From NCBI RefSeq assembly GCF_018812025.1, contig NC_063054.1, positions 5,050,582 through 5,114,581 of the forward strand: a DNA stretch of 64,000 nucleotides. The letters run 5' to 3'. Shown here one piece after another: positions 21,940 to 31,972 of this stretch (positions are counted from its first letter, which is position 1; each line of letters opens with the position of its first letter). Origin of the DNA: Megalobrama amblycephala. Lineage: Eukaryota > Chordata > Actinopteri > Cypriniformes > Xenocyprididae. Made by a program: the position numbers and the translations under genes. The notes under the pieces are model-generated. The model was not told where the DNA came from. It worked only from the letters and a program-made list of their open reading frames with translations, and made no database searches.

Positions 21940-23166
21940 TAGGGGTGGGAGAAAAAAATGTATCCATCGATGCATCGCGATTCTCTATCCAACGGTTTTG
22001 GATCGATTCTGAGAATTTCAGAATGGATTCTGAGCGTAGTTTTTATTCAGATGCGCGATGATGCTGAGTGTGCTTCCAATCCTGCTTGCTTCCAATTCCT
22101 CACAACGGAAGAGGATTAGGGCCAAGCAATAATAAAAAAATAAAACCATCTTGAGATTAAAGTTGTTAAATTTCGAGAAAAAACTCGTTAAATTTCGAGA
22201 AAAAAATTCAAAATAAAATGTTGAGAATAAACTCGTTAAATTATGAGAAAAAACTCGTTAAATTTCGAGAAAAACGTCGAGATAAAATGTTGAGAATAAA
22301 CTCATTAAATTATGAGAAAAAACTCGTTAAATTTCAAGAAAAAAGTCAAGATAAAATGTTGAGAATAAAGTTATTAAATTATGAGAAAAAAGTTGTTAAA
22401 TTACGAGAACAAATTCGTTAAATTACGAGAAAAAACTCGTTAAATTTCAAGAAAAAAGTCGAGATAAAATGTTGAGAATAAAGTTATTAAATTATGAAAA
22501 AAAGTCGTTAAATTACGAGAACAAATTCGATAAATTATGAGAAAAATGTCGTTAAATTTTGAGAAAAAAGTCAAGATAAAATGTTGAGAATAAACTCATT
22601 AAATTATGAGAAAAAAGTCATTAAATTACGAGAACAAATTCGATAAATTATGAGAAAAATGTTGTTAAATTTCGATAAAAAAGTCGAGATCAAATGTTGA
22701 GAATAAACTCATTAAATTATGAGAAAAAAGTCGTTAAATTACGAGAACAAATTCGTCAAATTCTTTTTTCTCGTAATTTAATTACTGTCGTTTGTAACAA
22801 TCAACATGAACGTTCAGACAATCAAATACTGAAAGCACTCTTTGTTTATTGCTTGTAATATGTTTCGTTGCTCCTCTTTATTATTTGCTACTTGCTTGTA
22901 TGTTTGAAGTTATATTAGTTTAAAATTCTTAACATACAATTGTTTTAATTCAATTTTTTCAATTTGTAACTATTTAAAAAATTAGGCCTACTTATAATCA
23001 CTTATGTAAGGATATGTAAATGTAAGGATTTTAAGGTTTTTAAGTCGGTAAACTAATTAATTAATAATAAGAAAAAAGTAGATCAAGAATCGTTTTGGAA
23101 TCGGATCGTGACTCCCAGAATTGGAATCGGAACGGATCGTGAGGTGACTAAAGATTCCCACCCCTA
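21940..23166. mobile_element. hAT-like non-autonomous element carrying a minisatellite
   Basis: Ends taggggtggga and tcccaccccta are inverted repeats. The flanks gtaagaaa (21932-21939) and gtaaacaa (23167-23174) match at 6 of 8, compatible with a decayed hAT duplication. Subterminal tcgatgcatcgcgattc and gaatcgttttggaatcgg are also roughly inverted. The interior is dominated by a tandem array (22141-22770). No transposase. Confidence 0.75.
22141..22770. repeat. Minisatellite with ~20-bp subunit 'gttaaattacgagaaaaa'
   Basis: About 30 degenerate copies of a 19-22-bp subunit of the form ttaaattacgagaaaaaact, interspersed with tcgagataaaatgttgagaa, giving a higher-order period of roughly 60-120 bp. 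It lies within the hAT-like element 21940-23166. Open frames across it are repeat artefacts. Confidence 0.9.
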
Positions 23167-23174
23167 GTAAACAA

Positions 23175-24924
23175 TGCTTCTATCACTTGTTTCTGCTTCA
23201 TTTCCACCTGTGTTTTCTTCCAGAGTTTTTGTACTCTTTCAGAAAATATGTAACAGTGGCCCATATCATATAACAGTGAAAACATGGATTGCCTGAAAAT
23301 TCCGTCAATGGCTGTTGGTAATAGGCACTTATACGTTTTGAGCCTCTAACAAGTGCTTTTGACCTTCTTTTTGGTCTGAATGGAATACAGAAAACACTTT
23401 AGGTTTGCCACAGACTTTTCCTGCCGCCTAGAATGCAAATGAATGTTTCTTCAAGCGCCTCCATACTTGAAACAATCGTGGAAAATTACTTTACCCCACC
23501 TCTCTATTTAAAACTAATCCCATCCAAATAGGGCTTAAAACATTTTTCTTTGCTTCTCTAATACATAAACCATTAGCCTTTATATTTATAGTGTTTCTTG
23601 AGTAAAAAAACACTGTACTTATTCAAAGAACCAGTTCTTTCTTTACCTTTGAGAACAAGACGGTCAAAACCGTGTGCAGCACTTCATTCACGACAGAGGT
23701 GGGGGTGCGGTTATGAGGTTTTACCGACAGTTTGAGGATCCATTGGAGTTTCAAGGTTTAGTCACAAGCTCGTTTTGATATGTTTCATTGGTTAAATGCT
23801 TGTAAAGGGTGACCAATAGTAATGATTTATGGAAAAATTTAAAAAATAACAAAATATGGAGATATTTTTGCCCAATAATTTACATTTTGTTAATTTATAT
23901 AGTAATTGTGCTACAGTGTTTCATTAGAGTGAAATAAGAATAATACTTTTAAAACTATATTATTTCCCCTGATTTTTATTTTTTGTCTCTCTCTGAGCAA
24001 CATATTTTTGCGAGACAAAGGCTTTGTTCTAATCATCAATGTCTCAGAAAGTGAGGAACAGAAAGATCACGAGAGGGTTTGAGAGACATAAAAAGCTCCA
24101 ATTGAATAAAGAGTCCAAATGCTTGAATTGATTGACTCAGATTCACTGAGTCTGTCTCAATCTGCCTCCCCTCGCACGCAAGCTTGATGCCCGCATTACA
24201 TTATGACAAAACTGGCATCTACACTGTCATATATCAAACAGTCTATTCATGCGGTGACACCTCCACTTTTAAAACAATTACCTCAACAGACGAGCAAGCC
24301 GTTCTGTCATTGAGGGCTATTATTAGGTCAGAGTGGGTGTGTTCCAATCAGAGTGATGGGGCTTTAAAGAGAGAATTAGGACATAGCCAGGCAATGATTT
24401 ATTTTCAAAGCTAGAGAGAAAGAGAGAGAGAGAAACACAAAGAAAAAGAATGAAAAGTGACTGTTGATGTATTCAATTCGCTTACCAACATTACACAACT
24501 GGAAGCATTAGAAATACTTGTATACTTGATACTCCATCCTGTCATCTGGGGGCCGGTTGCATAAACCACTTAGACCAGTCTTAAAAGTTAAGACACTAAT
24601 GTTTTCCTTGAAGAGTGGTCCTAATTTTTTAAAGTCTGTTACATAAAAAGGTAGATCGGTGTAATTTGAATTGGAAAAATAACATTGATTACCCCTTGGT
24701 TAACTGCAAGTTGGTCAAACTAGTTCATAAGACACAGTCTTAACATAGTAACAAGTTTATGCAACTGGCCCCTGGTCTCAAAGTGTTTGAAATAAGTGTA
24801 AAAAAAAATATTTATATTAGATATTGGATATTTATATCCACAATATCTACAATGCACAATATGTGTGGATAGAAAAGATAAAACAAACTTGTTTTGATTG
24901 AAAATCAAGTAAATATAAAGGCCC
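23175..24924. other. No gene seen; unique sequence
   Basis: About 1.7 kb without repeat ends. 24005-24420 has balanced composition and a 76-codon frame with no domain. A purine tract gagagaaagagagagagaga lies near 24412. Confidence 0.45.
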
Positions 24925-25501
24925 ACAGGGAGCTGTGGTTCACACATCCGCCGTTCCCTCACGGCTCTCGCCTGCCCTGGTCGCCACATACCCCCATTGC
25001 CCCTCGCAGACCGGGGGGTACTCCCGCGACTGCGCTTACTCCCCCCCGGGGGCCTGTCTCGGACACACTGCTGCTCGGTCCTCAGCCTGCAGAGAGGCTC
25101 TCCCTCGTGGTGCCATGCGATGGCACAGGGCGCTCGGTGGACGGCCTGATCCTCGACCACCTCCTGGCGGACGACGGCACTCCTCCGCTCTCTCCAGGAC
25201 GGCAGCCACCCCACCTCGTCCCAGGAGCACGGCATCCGGGTCTCCATCCCACCTTTCACCAGGCTCCAGTACCACCGCCTCGGGCAGCCTCTCGCAGTCT
25301 TCACTCCCGCGCTGCCCGAACTCCGCAGCACCGCAATCCCCCTCAGCAGCGAGGGCTCTCCGACAGTATGTCCCTCCTTCCTCCCGGGTTTCGGCACCAA
25401 TGTAATGTAGTTCGTATGTACGGGAAGAAGGAGGCGGGAAGAAGGAGGCAGGTGGAGCTCGTTAACTCTCGCGCCACCGGCCTCGCGCCCTGGTCGCCAC
25501 A
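24925..25501 (-). mobile_element. Miniature LTR retroelement (TRIM-like), minus strand
   Basis: On the minus strand the 5' LTR is 25501-25401 (starts TGTGGCGACC, ends ACATTACA), followed at once by a primer-binding site TGGTGCCGAAACCCGGGA (25399-25382). That is an exact 18-base match to the tRNA-Phe 3' end as I remember it. A purine-rich tract (gaggggcaatgggggta) precedes a second TGTGGCGACCAGGGC at 24990, the start of a decayed 3' LTR. The internal part is about 410 bp and GC-rich. Long open frames on both strands reflect base composition; no gag or pol motif is seen. Confidence 0.75.
25382..25399 (-). promoter_or_regulatory. Primer-binding site, tRNA-Phe type
   Basis: Reads TGGTGCCGAAACCCGGGA on the minus strand, two bases after the end of the LTR. 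It is complementary to the CCA-tailed 3' end of vertebrate tRNA-Phe as remembered. It would prime minus-strand DNA synthesis in reverse transcription. Confidence 0.75.
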
Positions 25502-25680
25502 ATATATTTTGAGTGATATTTAAGTATATACTTATTCAAATAATCTATTCATTTATCCAATCATTACCTTTCCCATAGCATCTCGTTTTTTTTCGAAACA
25601 TCCAAAAATAAACCTGTATGAGTTTCTTTGTTCTGCTGAACACAAAACAGTTTCTGGTCCCCACTGACTTCCATAGTATG

Positions 25681-25725
<45 letters not shown>

Positions 25726-26302
25726 CTTTATATATATAGATTCTGAAGATACGTTTTTGTAGCCTGATTCTGAATAAAGCAAAATTTATGATACATTGTT
25801 TTTCTATTTTATTGCTATTTTATTGCATTATATAAGTTTAGAAAGAAGTTTTGGGGTATTTTAGTCATTCTGGCAGACAGCAGCTGCACTTGCATGCATA
25901 AGGGCTTTACTAAGATGACCTCCAAGTGAACTGGTTTAAAGACTTTAATGGAACTCAACAGAAACGTAAAGGTCCATTCAACCCAAAAAATCATTACTCT
26001 AAATATTACAACAAATGATTGCCCTGCTTCTTTTTTCCCTTTGCTTTGAACTTTATTGAGCATAATTAATAATTGAACATAATTAATCAACCATAGCTAC
26101 AAGCAACAATGCTTCCAGTCCAGCAAATGATCAAATTTTTGAAATTTAATCACGTCTCACTTTTGTTTGATGCCGCAGTGTAAACTAGCTGTGCAATTTA
26201 ACAAGAATTAAACAAGAGTCATAAATATTGGAAGCAGAGAAAGATTTCATATTCTCTGAAAGGTGAGCAGACATTCACTGAAACAAATGCCTTTTCCATT
26301 TT
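25502..26302. other. No gene; Angel-like fragment and (ATT)n
   Basis: 25606-25680 (cctgtatgagtttctttgtt, ctgctgaacacaaaacag, ccactgacttccatagta) matches the arm of Angel-type miniature elements as I remember them. It runs into an (ATT)n microsatellite at 25681-25725. The rest looks unique. Confidence 0.55.
25681..25725. repeat. (ATT)n microsatellite
   Basis: About 14 tandem att units. Confidence 0.95.
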
Positions 26303-27795
26303 GGAAAATTGCTTTTTAAATTACACTATAGTTTAAAAGGTTGAAATAATTAAAATTTGCCAATGTTTTTAAAAGAAGTCTCTTATGCGCACCAAGGCTG
26401 CATTTATTTGATTAAAAATACAGTAAAATAGTAATATTGTGAAATATTATTATAACCCTATTGTAATTGTTTGGATTTTTATTATTATTATTATTCTGCT
26501 GTAAACTGATCGTGCAGACCAAACCGTAAGGCCTAAAGACTTGAAACCTGGCCAGATGGTAGGTCTCAGTTTGGGGAGAGCCTGACAAGGTATGACCCCG
26601 ATTGGCCAATAGGGGGCACTACAGCGATCAACAATGAAAATCTGCTCATAACTCCAAGACCGTTTGTCCTAGACTCAAGTGTTTTATATTCATTGGAATC
26701 CTTGGCTCAAAACAAACCGCCATTTTGAATCTACTTTTTCGAACTCTTCATAGGCTTTCTGATTCACTCAAAACTTGATATACATCATCTAGAGACCTTC
26801 CTGACATAAAGCAGTTGCCTTTTACTAAAATGTTTATATCTCTTGATTGCAATGAGATATTTTTACCAAACATGGTACACATGGGTACAAGCTCAGTCCA
26901 AGGTCACAGTAAAAAAAAAAAAAAAAAAAACAAAAATAGGGTTTGGCACTGTAATAGGAAAAAAAAAAAAAAAAAAACATGAAAACATAAATCTACTGAT
27001 TTATGTCTTTCAAGTCTGATTGACTTGAAAATTGGGACGCACTGTCCTTGTCCAAGTTTCCATGATGGTAAAGCGATTGTCCACTTGGTGGCACTATAAC
27101 AGGGGGAAAAAAACATGAAAATGGCTTTAACTACGCAATCATTAGTCCGATTGACTTGAAAATGGGCATGCAGTGTCTTGGTCCAAGGAGCCATGAAGGT
27201 CTATAAGGACATTGGCTGCAATCGGTCAATGATATTTGAGCACCTATCAGACAAGGTTAACGGAGGCCAGTCGGAACGAAACTTGGTTTGGGTCATCGGC
27301 ACAATGCCCCGAAGGAGTCTGAGAAGTTTTGAGACAGGGCCACCTAGTGGTAAAATTAAATATTCAAATGCTTATAACTTTGGGTGTGGTCGACTTATTT
27401 TCCCAGGAGTCATGTCCTTAGACTCCTGAATCCTTGCCTATGTGTCTATAACTTCAAAACTAAATTAAATATTTTCACCAAATTACCAAAGAGGTGGCGC
27501 TATGACTGTCAAGAAACCTTTAAAAACCACATTTTGCCTTAGTAAATTGCCTGTATTGGCTGTAAATGGTCTTTTCCATCTATGATCTAAGTGCTTACAT
27601 GCTTGCTAAATAAAACTTAATATCTTTTTACGCATATGTGCTTAGAGGCCTTAAATACTTGAACCCCGATAAATGCTGCCTTGCAGCTTTAACGACAATT
27701 TAAAATTCTATTGTAATATATTTTAAAATGTTTTTTTTTTCTTTTGATGACAAAGCTGAATTTTCAGCAGCCATTACTCCAGTCTTCAGTGTCAC
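26303..27795. repeat. Dispersed repeat (as at 13617) split by an insertion
   Basis: Left part 26303-26456 has gaagtctcttatgcgcacca, aggctgcatttatttgatta and aaaatacagtaaaatagtaa. Right part 27688-27795 has acaatttaaaattctattgt, gctgaattttcagcagccat and tactccagtcttcagtgtca. Together they follow the same order as 13617-13842, so 26457-27687 is an insertion. Confidence 0.7.
26457..27687. mobile_element. Inserted 1.2-kb repeat of unresolved class
   Basis: Starts in a (tta)n tract, then cgtgcagaccaaaccgtaag, aaacctggccagatggtag and ccaatagggggcactacag, and ends ctgccttgcagctttaa. Contains an internal near-duplicate (gtctgattgacttgaaaatt at about 27015 and gtccgattgacttgaaaatg at about 27147). 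Two A-runs of 18-20 bases are at about 26910 and 26960. No open frame of note. I recall similar repeats in zebrafish but cannot name the class. Confidence 0.55.
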
Positions 27796-27850
27796 ATGCA
27801 TTTCTGCATTTTCCTCTTTTTTCACCACTTGACCATACGCCTCTTGTTAA

Positions 27851-28223
27851 AGGTGCCCTAGAATCAAAAATTGAATTTACCTTGGCATAGTTGAATAACA
27901 AGAGTTCAGTACATGGAAAAAACATACAGTGAATTTCAAACTCCATTGCTTCCTCCTTCTTATGTAAATCTCATTTGTTTACAAGACCTCCGGAAAACAG
28001 GCGAATCTCAACATAACACCGACTGTTACGTAACAGGTAGCGAGAGATTTAAAGGGGCCGCGCAGCCTGAATCGGCACATAGTTAATGATGCCCCAAAAT
28101 TGGCAGTTAAAAAAATTAATAAAAAAAAATCTATGGGGTATTTTGAGCTGAAACTTCACAGACACATTCAGGGGACACCTTAGACTCATATTACATCTTT
28201 TGAAAAGACGTTCTACGGCACCT
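27851..28223 (+). mobile_element. TTAA-flanked AGGTGCC element, copy B (internally deleted)
   Basis: TTAA at 27847-27850 and 28224-28227; ends aggtgccctagaatc and gacgttctacggcacct. It keeps both terminal regions of copy A (left through the 'gttacgtaacag' block, right from 'cagcctgaatcggcacatag') but lacks about 560 bp of the middle. 373 bp, non-coding. Confidence 0.85.
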
Positions 28224-28227
28224 TTAA

Positions 28228-29465
28228 GGTTTTCTAAACCCCTCCTTTCTGTGAGCCTGATCTGATTGGTCAGATGGCCCAGTCTGTTGTGACTTGTAGG
28301 AAACAAAACGTCAATTTGCATACCTGATTTTTTTTGTTTTAGCTCCTGAAACATCCTAAGTGCTCAGACAGACAGTGATACAAACCATAATAACAGTTTT
28401 ACCATATCAATTCCAGTGCAAGTCCTAATCCTGTGGAAGTGCAGCAAAGTGGATTTGCTTTCGCAGCGCAGAAAACAGTGTTTCCTTAACATGTCAACAA
28501 CACAAATAAAACTGTCCCAGGCCTCAGCTACAACCACAGTGTTTGAAGGGGCAAAGCAGATGTTGTTCATGGGCAGCCAATGATGACCAGGTTGGCATTA
28601 TGCAAATTTGTTACAAACCTAACCTACAGGAAGTAACCGCTGAAGCTAATTTCAGGCACTTCAGAATTGTTTTGTTTTTTTGTTTTTTTCCCCTCCATTT
28701 TGATCTTTGAAACTTTGCAGACCTTTTACATTCACAAACAGCTATATTACACATTACACGAGAGGTAATATCTGAAAAAGCCTAATACAGTAGGGGCACT
28801 ATAATTTATTGTTTTCACACCATAAATAATACCAAAGGGAAAATAATGGCTGTTTTCAGACTGGAAAAAGTACCACACCTTTATCAAGTTAAATACCACC
28901 CACATTAATTTTCTTTAAATTACATGTAGAACAAAAATAGTATTAACAAACAAATAAAAGCGAAAGATAAATAAAGCCCATGCCTAATTACAGTATGAAA
29001 CTCATTACTGTCACTATCATAATAATAATGTTATGCATACGTATTCACAATAACAGCATCAGTTGTTTACCTGGCTTTGCTCTGCAGAGAGAGACTGTCT
29101 CTAGTCTATACCATCTGCTGTGAAGAACTGATCAGGTGAGATGTAAATAACAGACTGCATTCTCAGATTACATACTGGAGGATTTAGCCTTGTGCACTTG
29201 AGAAAGTGAGAAAAATGTAACAGCAGATGTGTAAATGCATGTCCATAAGTATTCTAATCAGAGAAACACTCAAAACCATACTTGATTGCACTTTTAACTA
29301 TTTAAAGTTTCCAAATTATACTTGTGCACAATTTCCCACAATTAAGAAGGAAGCCTCATCTGTAGCCCATTATTATTTTGTCCCCAATTACTAGGTAAAA
29401 AAATTAAAGCCAATTAAAACATTAAAACCACTTAAGTTGGACTTAAAAAAACTGTCATAATTTGT
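28228..29465. other. No confirmed gene; one exon-like segment
   Basis: Mostly unique AT-rich sequence. 29088-29135 is bounded by good splice-like signals (see separate entry). Confidence 0.45.
29088..29135 (+). other. Exon-like segment, 48 bp
   Basis: An acceptor-like tract (ggctttgctctgcag, last base 29087) and a donor-like ag|gtgaga (29134-29139) bound 48 bp, a multiple of three. One of three frames is open (ERLSLVYTICCEELI). With no neighbouring exon or known protein this may be chance, or a non-coding exon. Confidence 0.15.
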
Positions 29466-29628
29466 TCAAGTTGTTCAAAACCGTTATGAATTTCATTCTT
29501 CTGCTGGACACAAGAGAAGATATTTTGAAGAATGTTGGTAACCAAACCCATTGACTTCCATAGATTTTTGAACAACTTTAAGGTGAGTAAATTATGACAG
29601 AATTTTCATTTTTTGGTGAATTATCCCT
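29466..29628. mobile_element. Angel-like miniature element, truncated
   Basis: Contains cattcttctgctggacacaa, agaagatattttgaagaatg, ttggtaaccaaacccattga, and the right end ttggtgaattatccct followed by TTAA (29629-29632). The left end and most of the central arm are missing. Confidence 0.7.
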
Positions 29629-29698
29629 TTAAGTATATCTTTATATGTTACTTCTAATTTTCTTTAAAATATGGTTAAAGTGTACTGCCAAATGAACT

Positions 29699-29886
29699 GA
29701 CAGTGTTCTTGTTACAGTGTATTTATACATTTAAGTAGTAATATTAAGTAACAACATGTACTTACTACAGGATTAGGGTTAGGTTTGGTTTAGGGTTAGT
29801 TGCATGCAATTATGCATAATTTACAGTTATTACTATAGTAACTACATATAACGTGTAACAAGGACACTGTAAAATAAAGTGTTACC
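29699..29886. mobile_element. Miniature element of the 'ctttattttaaggtgtc' family, copy 2
   Basis: Contains gttcttgttacagtgtattt, acatgtacttactacagg, ggttaggtttggtttaggg, and ends tgtaacaaggacactgtaaa, then ataaagtgttacc. The ends are inverted repeats of the form cttgttacagtgta/acactgtaacaag-like. Non-coding. Confidence 0.7.
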
Positions 29887-31165
29887 AAATTATATAATCT
29901 TGTGCTTTAGTAGGTTAGTCAACATATCAGAATACGTGTACTTTAAAGCATGACAAAGGATTATTAAAACAATAATTTAAAATGTACTTTAAAGTAAAAC
30001 ATTAAAGGTGCCCTAGAACCAGTTTTTACAAGATGTAATGTAAGTCTAAGGTGTCCCCTGAATGTGTCTGTGAAGTTTCAGCTCAAAATACCCCATAGAT
30101 TTTTTTAAATAAATTTTTTTAACTGCCTATTTTGGGGCATCATTAACTATGCACAGATTCAGCGCGCGGCCCCTTTAAATCACGCGCTCCCTGCCCCCAA
30201 GCTCTCGACTATAGTACAGTGTATTTACAAAGTTCACACAGCTAATATAACCCTTAAATGGTTCTTTATATGTTTGTCATGCATACTGCATGCACGCTTC
30301 GGGTCATGTCAGTATAGTATTTATTTGGATGTTTACATTTGATTCTGAATGAGTTTGATAGTGCTCCGTGGCTAAAGCTAACATTACACACTGTTGGAGA
30401 GATTTATAAAGAATGAAGTTGTGTTTATGCATTATACAGACTGTAAGTGTTTAAAAATGAAAATAGTGACGGCTCTCTTGTCTCCGTGAATACAGTAATA
30501 AATGATGGTAAATTTAACCACATTCAACAGTACATCAGCAAGATGCTAACGAAACATTTAGAAAGACAATTCTCAAATATCACTAAAAATATCATGATAT
30601 CATGGATCATGTCAGTTATTATCGCTCCATCTGCCATTTTTCGCTATTGTTCTTGCTTGCTTACCTTCTGCTGTGCACAGATCCAGACGTTAATACTGGC
30701 TACCCTTGTCTAATGCCTTGAACATGGCATATGCAAATATTGGGGGTGTACATATTAGTGATCCCGACTGTTACGTAACAGTGAGTGTTATGTTGAGATT
30801 TGCCAGTTTTAAACAAATGAGATTTATATAAGAAGGAGGAAGCAATGGAGTTTGAAACTCAATGTATGTCTTTTCCATGCTGAACTCTTGTTATTCAACT
30901 ATGCCAAGGCAAATTCAATTTTTGATTCTAGGGCACCTTTAATTTGACATTATTACAAAATGCACTTTTTAAAAGTGTGCTTAAGTGTGTTAAGAATCAC
31001 AGTCATGAAAGAGTACTCTCTTTAAGAACACTTAAGTGGCCTTTTATTTCATTATAATTATCTGCAAGAGCATTTTTAATACATTCTTTTAAGATTTGAA
31101 GTGCACTTTATGTAAGTGCACATTTGTTACAATTAAGTGCACTTCTTTTTCAAAAGAGAAGAGCT
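29887..31165. repeat. AAGTGCACTT-type dispersed repeat split by a TTAA element
   Basis: 29935-30001 (gtgtactttaaagcatgac) and 30943-31165 (aaaatgcactttttaaaagt, gtgcacttctttttc) share a vocabulary with 43021-43080 and 59400-60480. Copy C of the AGGTGCC family sits inside it at 30006-30938. Confidence 0.5.
30006..30938 (-). mobile_element. TTAA-flanked AGGTGCC element, copy C (full length, inverted)
   Basis: TTAA at 30002-30005 and 30939-30942. The orientation is opposite to copy A: gtgtctgtgaagtttcagct comes first, and ttcaatttttgattctaggg followed by cacct last. 933 bp, almost the same length as copy A. A stretch with frequent open frames (30447-30713) has no domain and is shared with copies A and D, so it is transposon sequence. 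Confidence 0.85.
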
Positions 31166-31401
31166 TTTGTATAGAATATCGAACAAAATATATCAGATGT
31201 AGTGGAAAATTGTTGGCAGACAATGCCATTAGACAATGATACAAAGTAAATTAAATAAACTAGTGAAAATGTAAAAAAAATAAATAATAATATTTTACAC
31301 TGTCTAAAAGTCCACAGTGCCAAAAGGGTTCATAGCTGTGAGAAAAGCCCATAAAAAAAATATTGTTACATTTTGGAATTTGATTAGAACTGGGATGAAT
31401 G

Positions 31402-31439
<38 letters not shown>

Positions 31440-31857
31440 TGAGAGAGAGAGAGAGAGAGAGAGAAACAGTTACAGGGAATAAGGACTGTGTGTGTCACAC
31501 AGTGAGAAAGAAAGAAAAAAAAATGTCTATGTTCAGCAAATTTCTTGTGGCCACTGTTTGGCCCTGGGGCTGGAGGCGGATCTGAAACATTAGTGTTGGT
31601 TATTAGGAACATTTAGAAGGAAACAAGGGATTTCACCTTCCGTCAGAGATGCCCTTTGTGCAGTGGTGTATGTGATTCTGGGTAAAGGACACATTCACAC
31701 CTTAAATATAGTCAACAAAATGCCCTTTCTCATTCAAAAATATGCAATTTATATGCTAATCTAAGTGACATTTTAGCATTGGAGCTGTGCATTAGTAATG
31801 TTGTAAAGACCAGACCCAATTCAGACTAGATCTTTGTCCTTATTTTGACTCAACAGC
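31166..31857. other. No gene seen; contains a (GT)n(GA)n tract
   Basis: Unique AT-rich sequence around the compound microsatellite at 31405-31464. Confidence 0.5.
31405..31464. repeat. (GT)n(GA)n compound microsatellite
   Basis: About 16 gt units followed by about 12 ga units. Confidence 0.95.
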
Positions 31858-31972
31858 TGCATTTACACTGCAAGTCTTAATGCACTGATCCGATCTTTTG
31901 ACCATATCCGATTTTTTGGCCAGTGTGTTTACATTCACTTTAGACGCGACTGGTATCGGATATCTGTGTTTA

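Noticed and set aside
22218..22421. Lysine-rich open frame
   Set aside because: Translation of the minisatellite within the hAT-like element.
22141..22770. CRISPR-like regular repeat array
   Set aside because: Short degenerate units without unique spacers, in an animal-type genome; it is a minisatellite.
24720..25523. Long overlapping open frames on both strands (up to 260 codons)
   Set aside because: They coincide with the GC-rich miniature LTR element; open frames on both strands at once follow from base composition, and no domain is visible.
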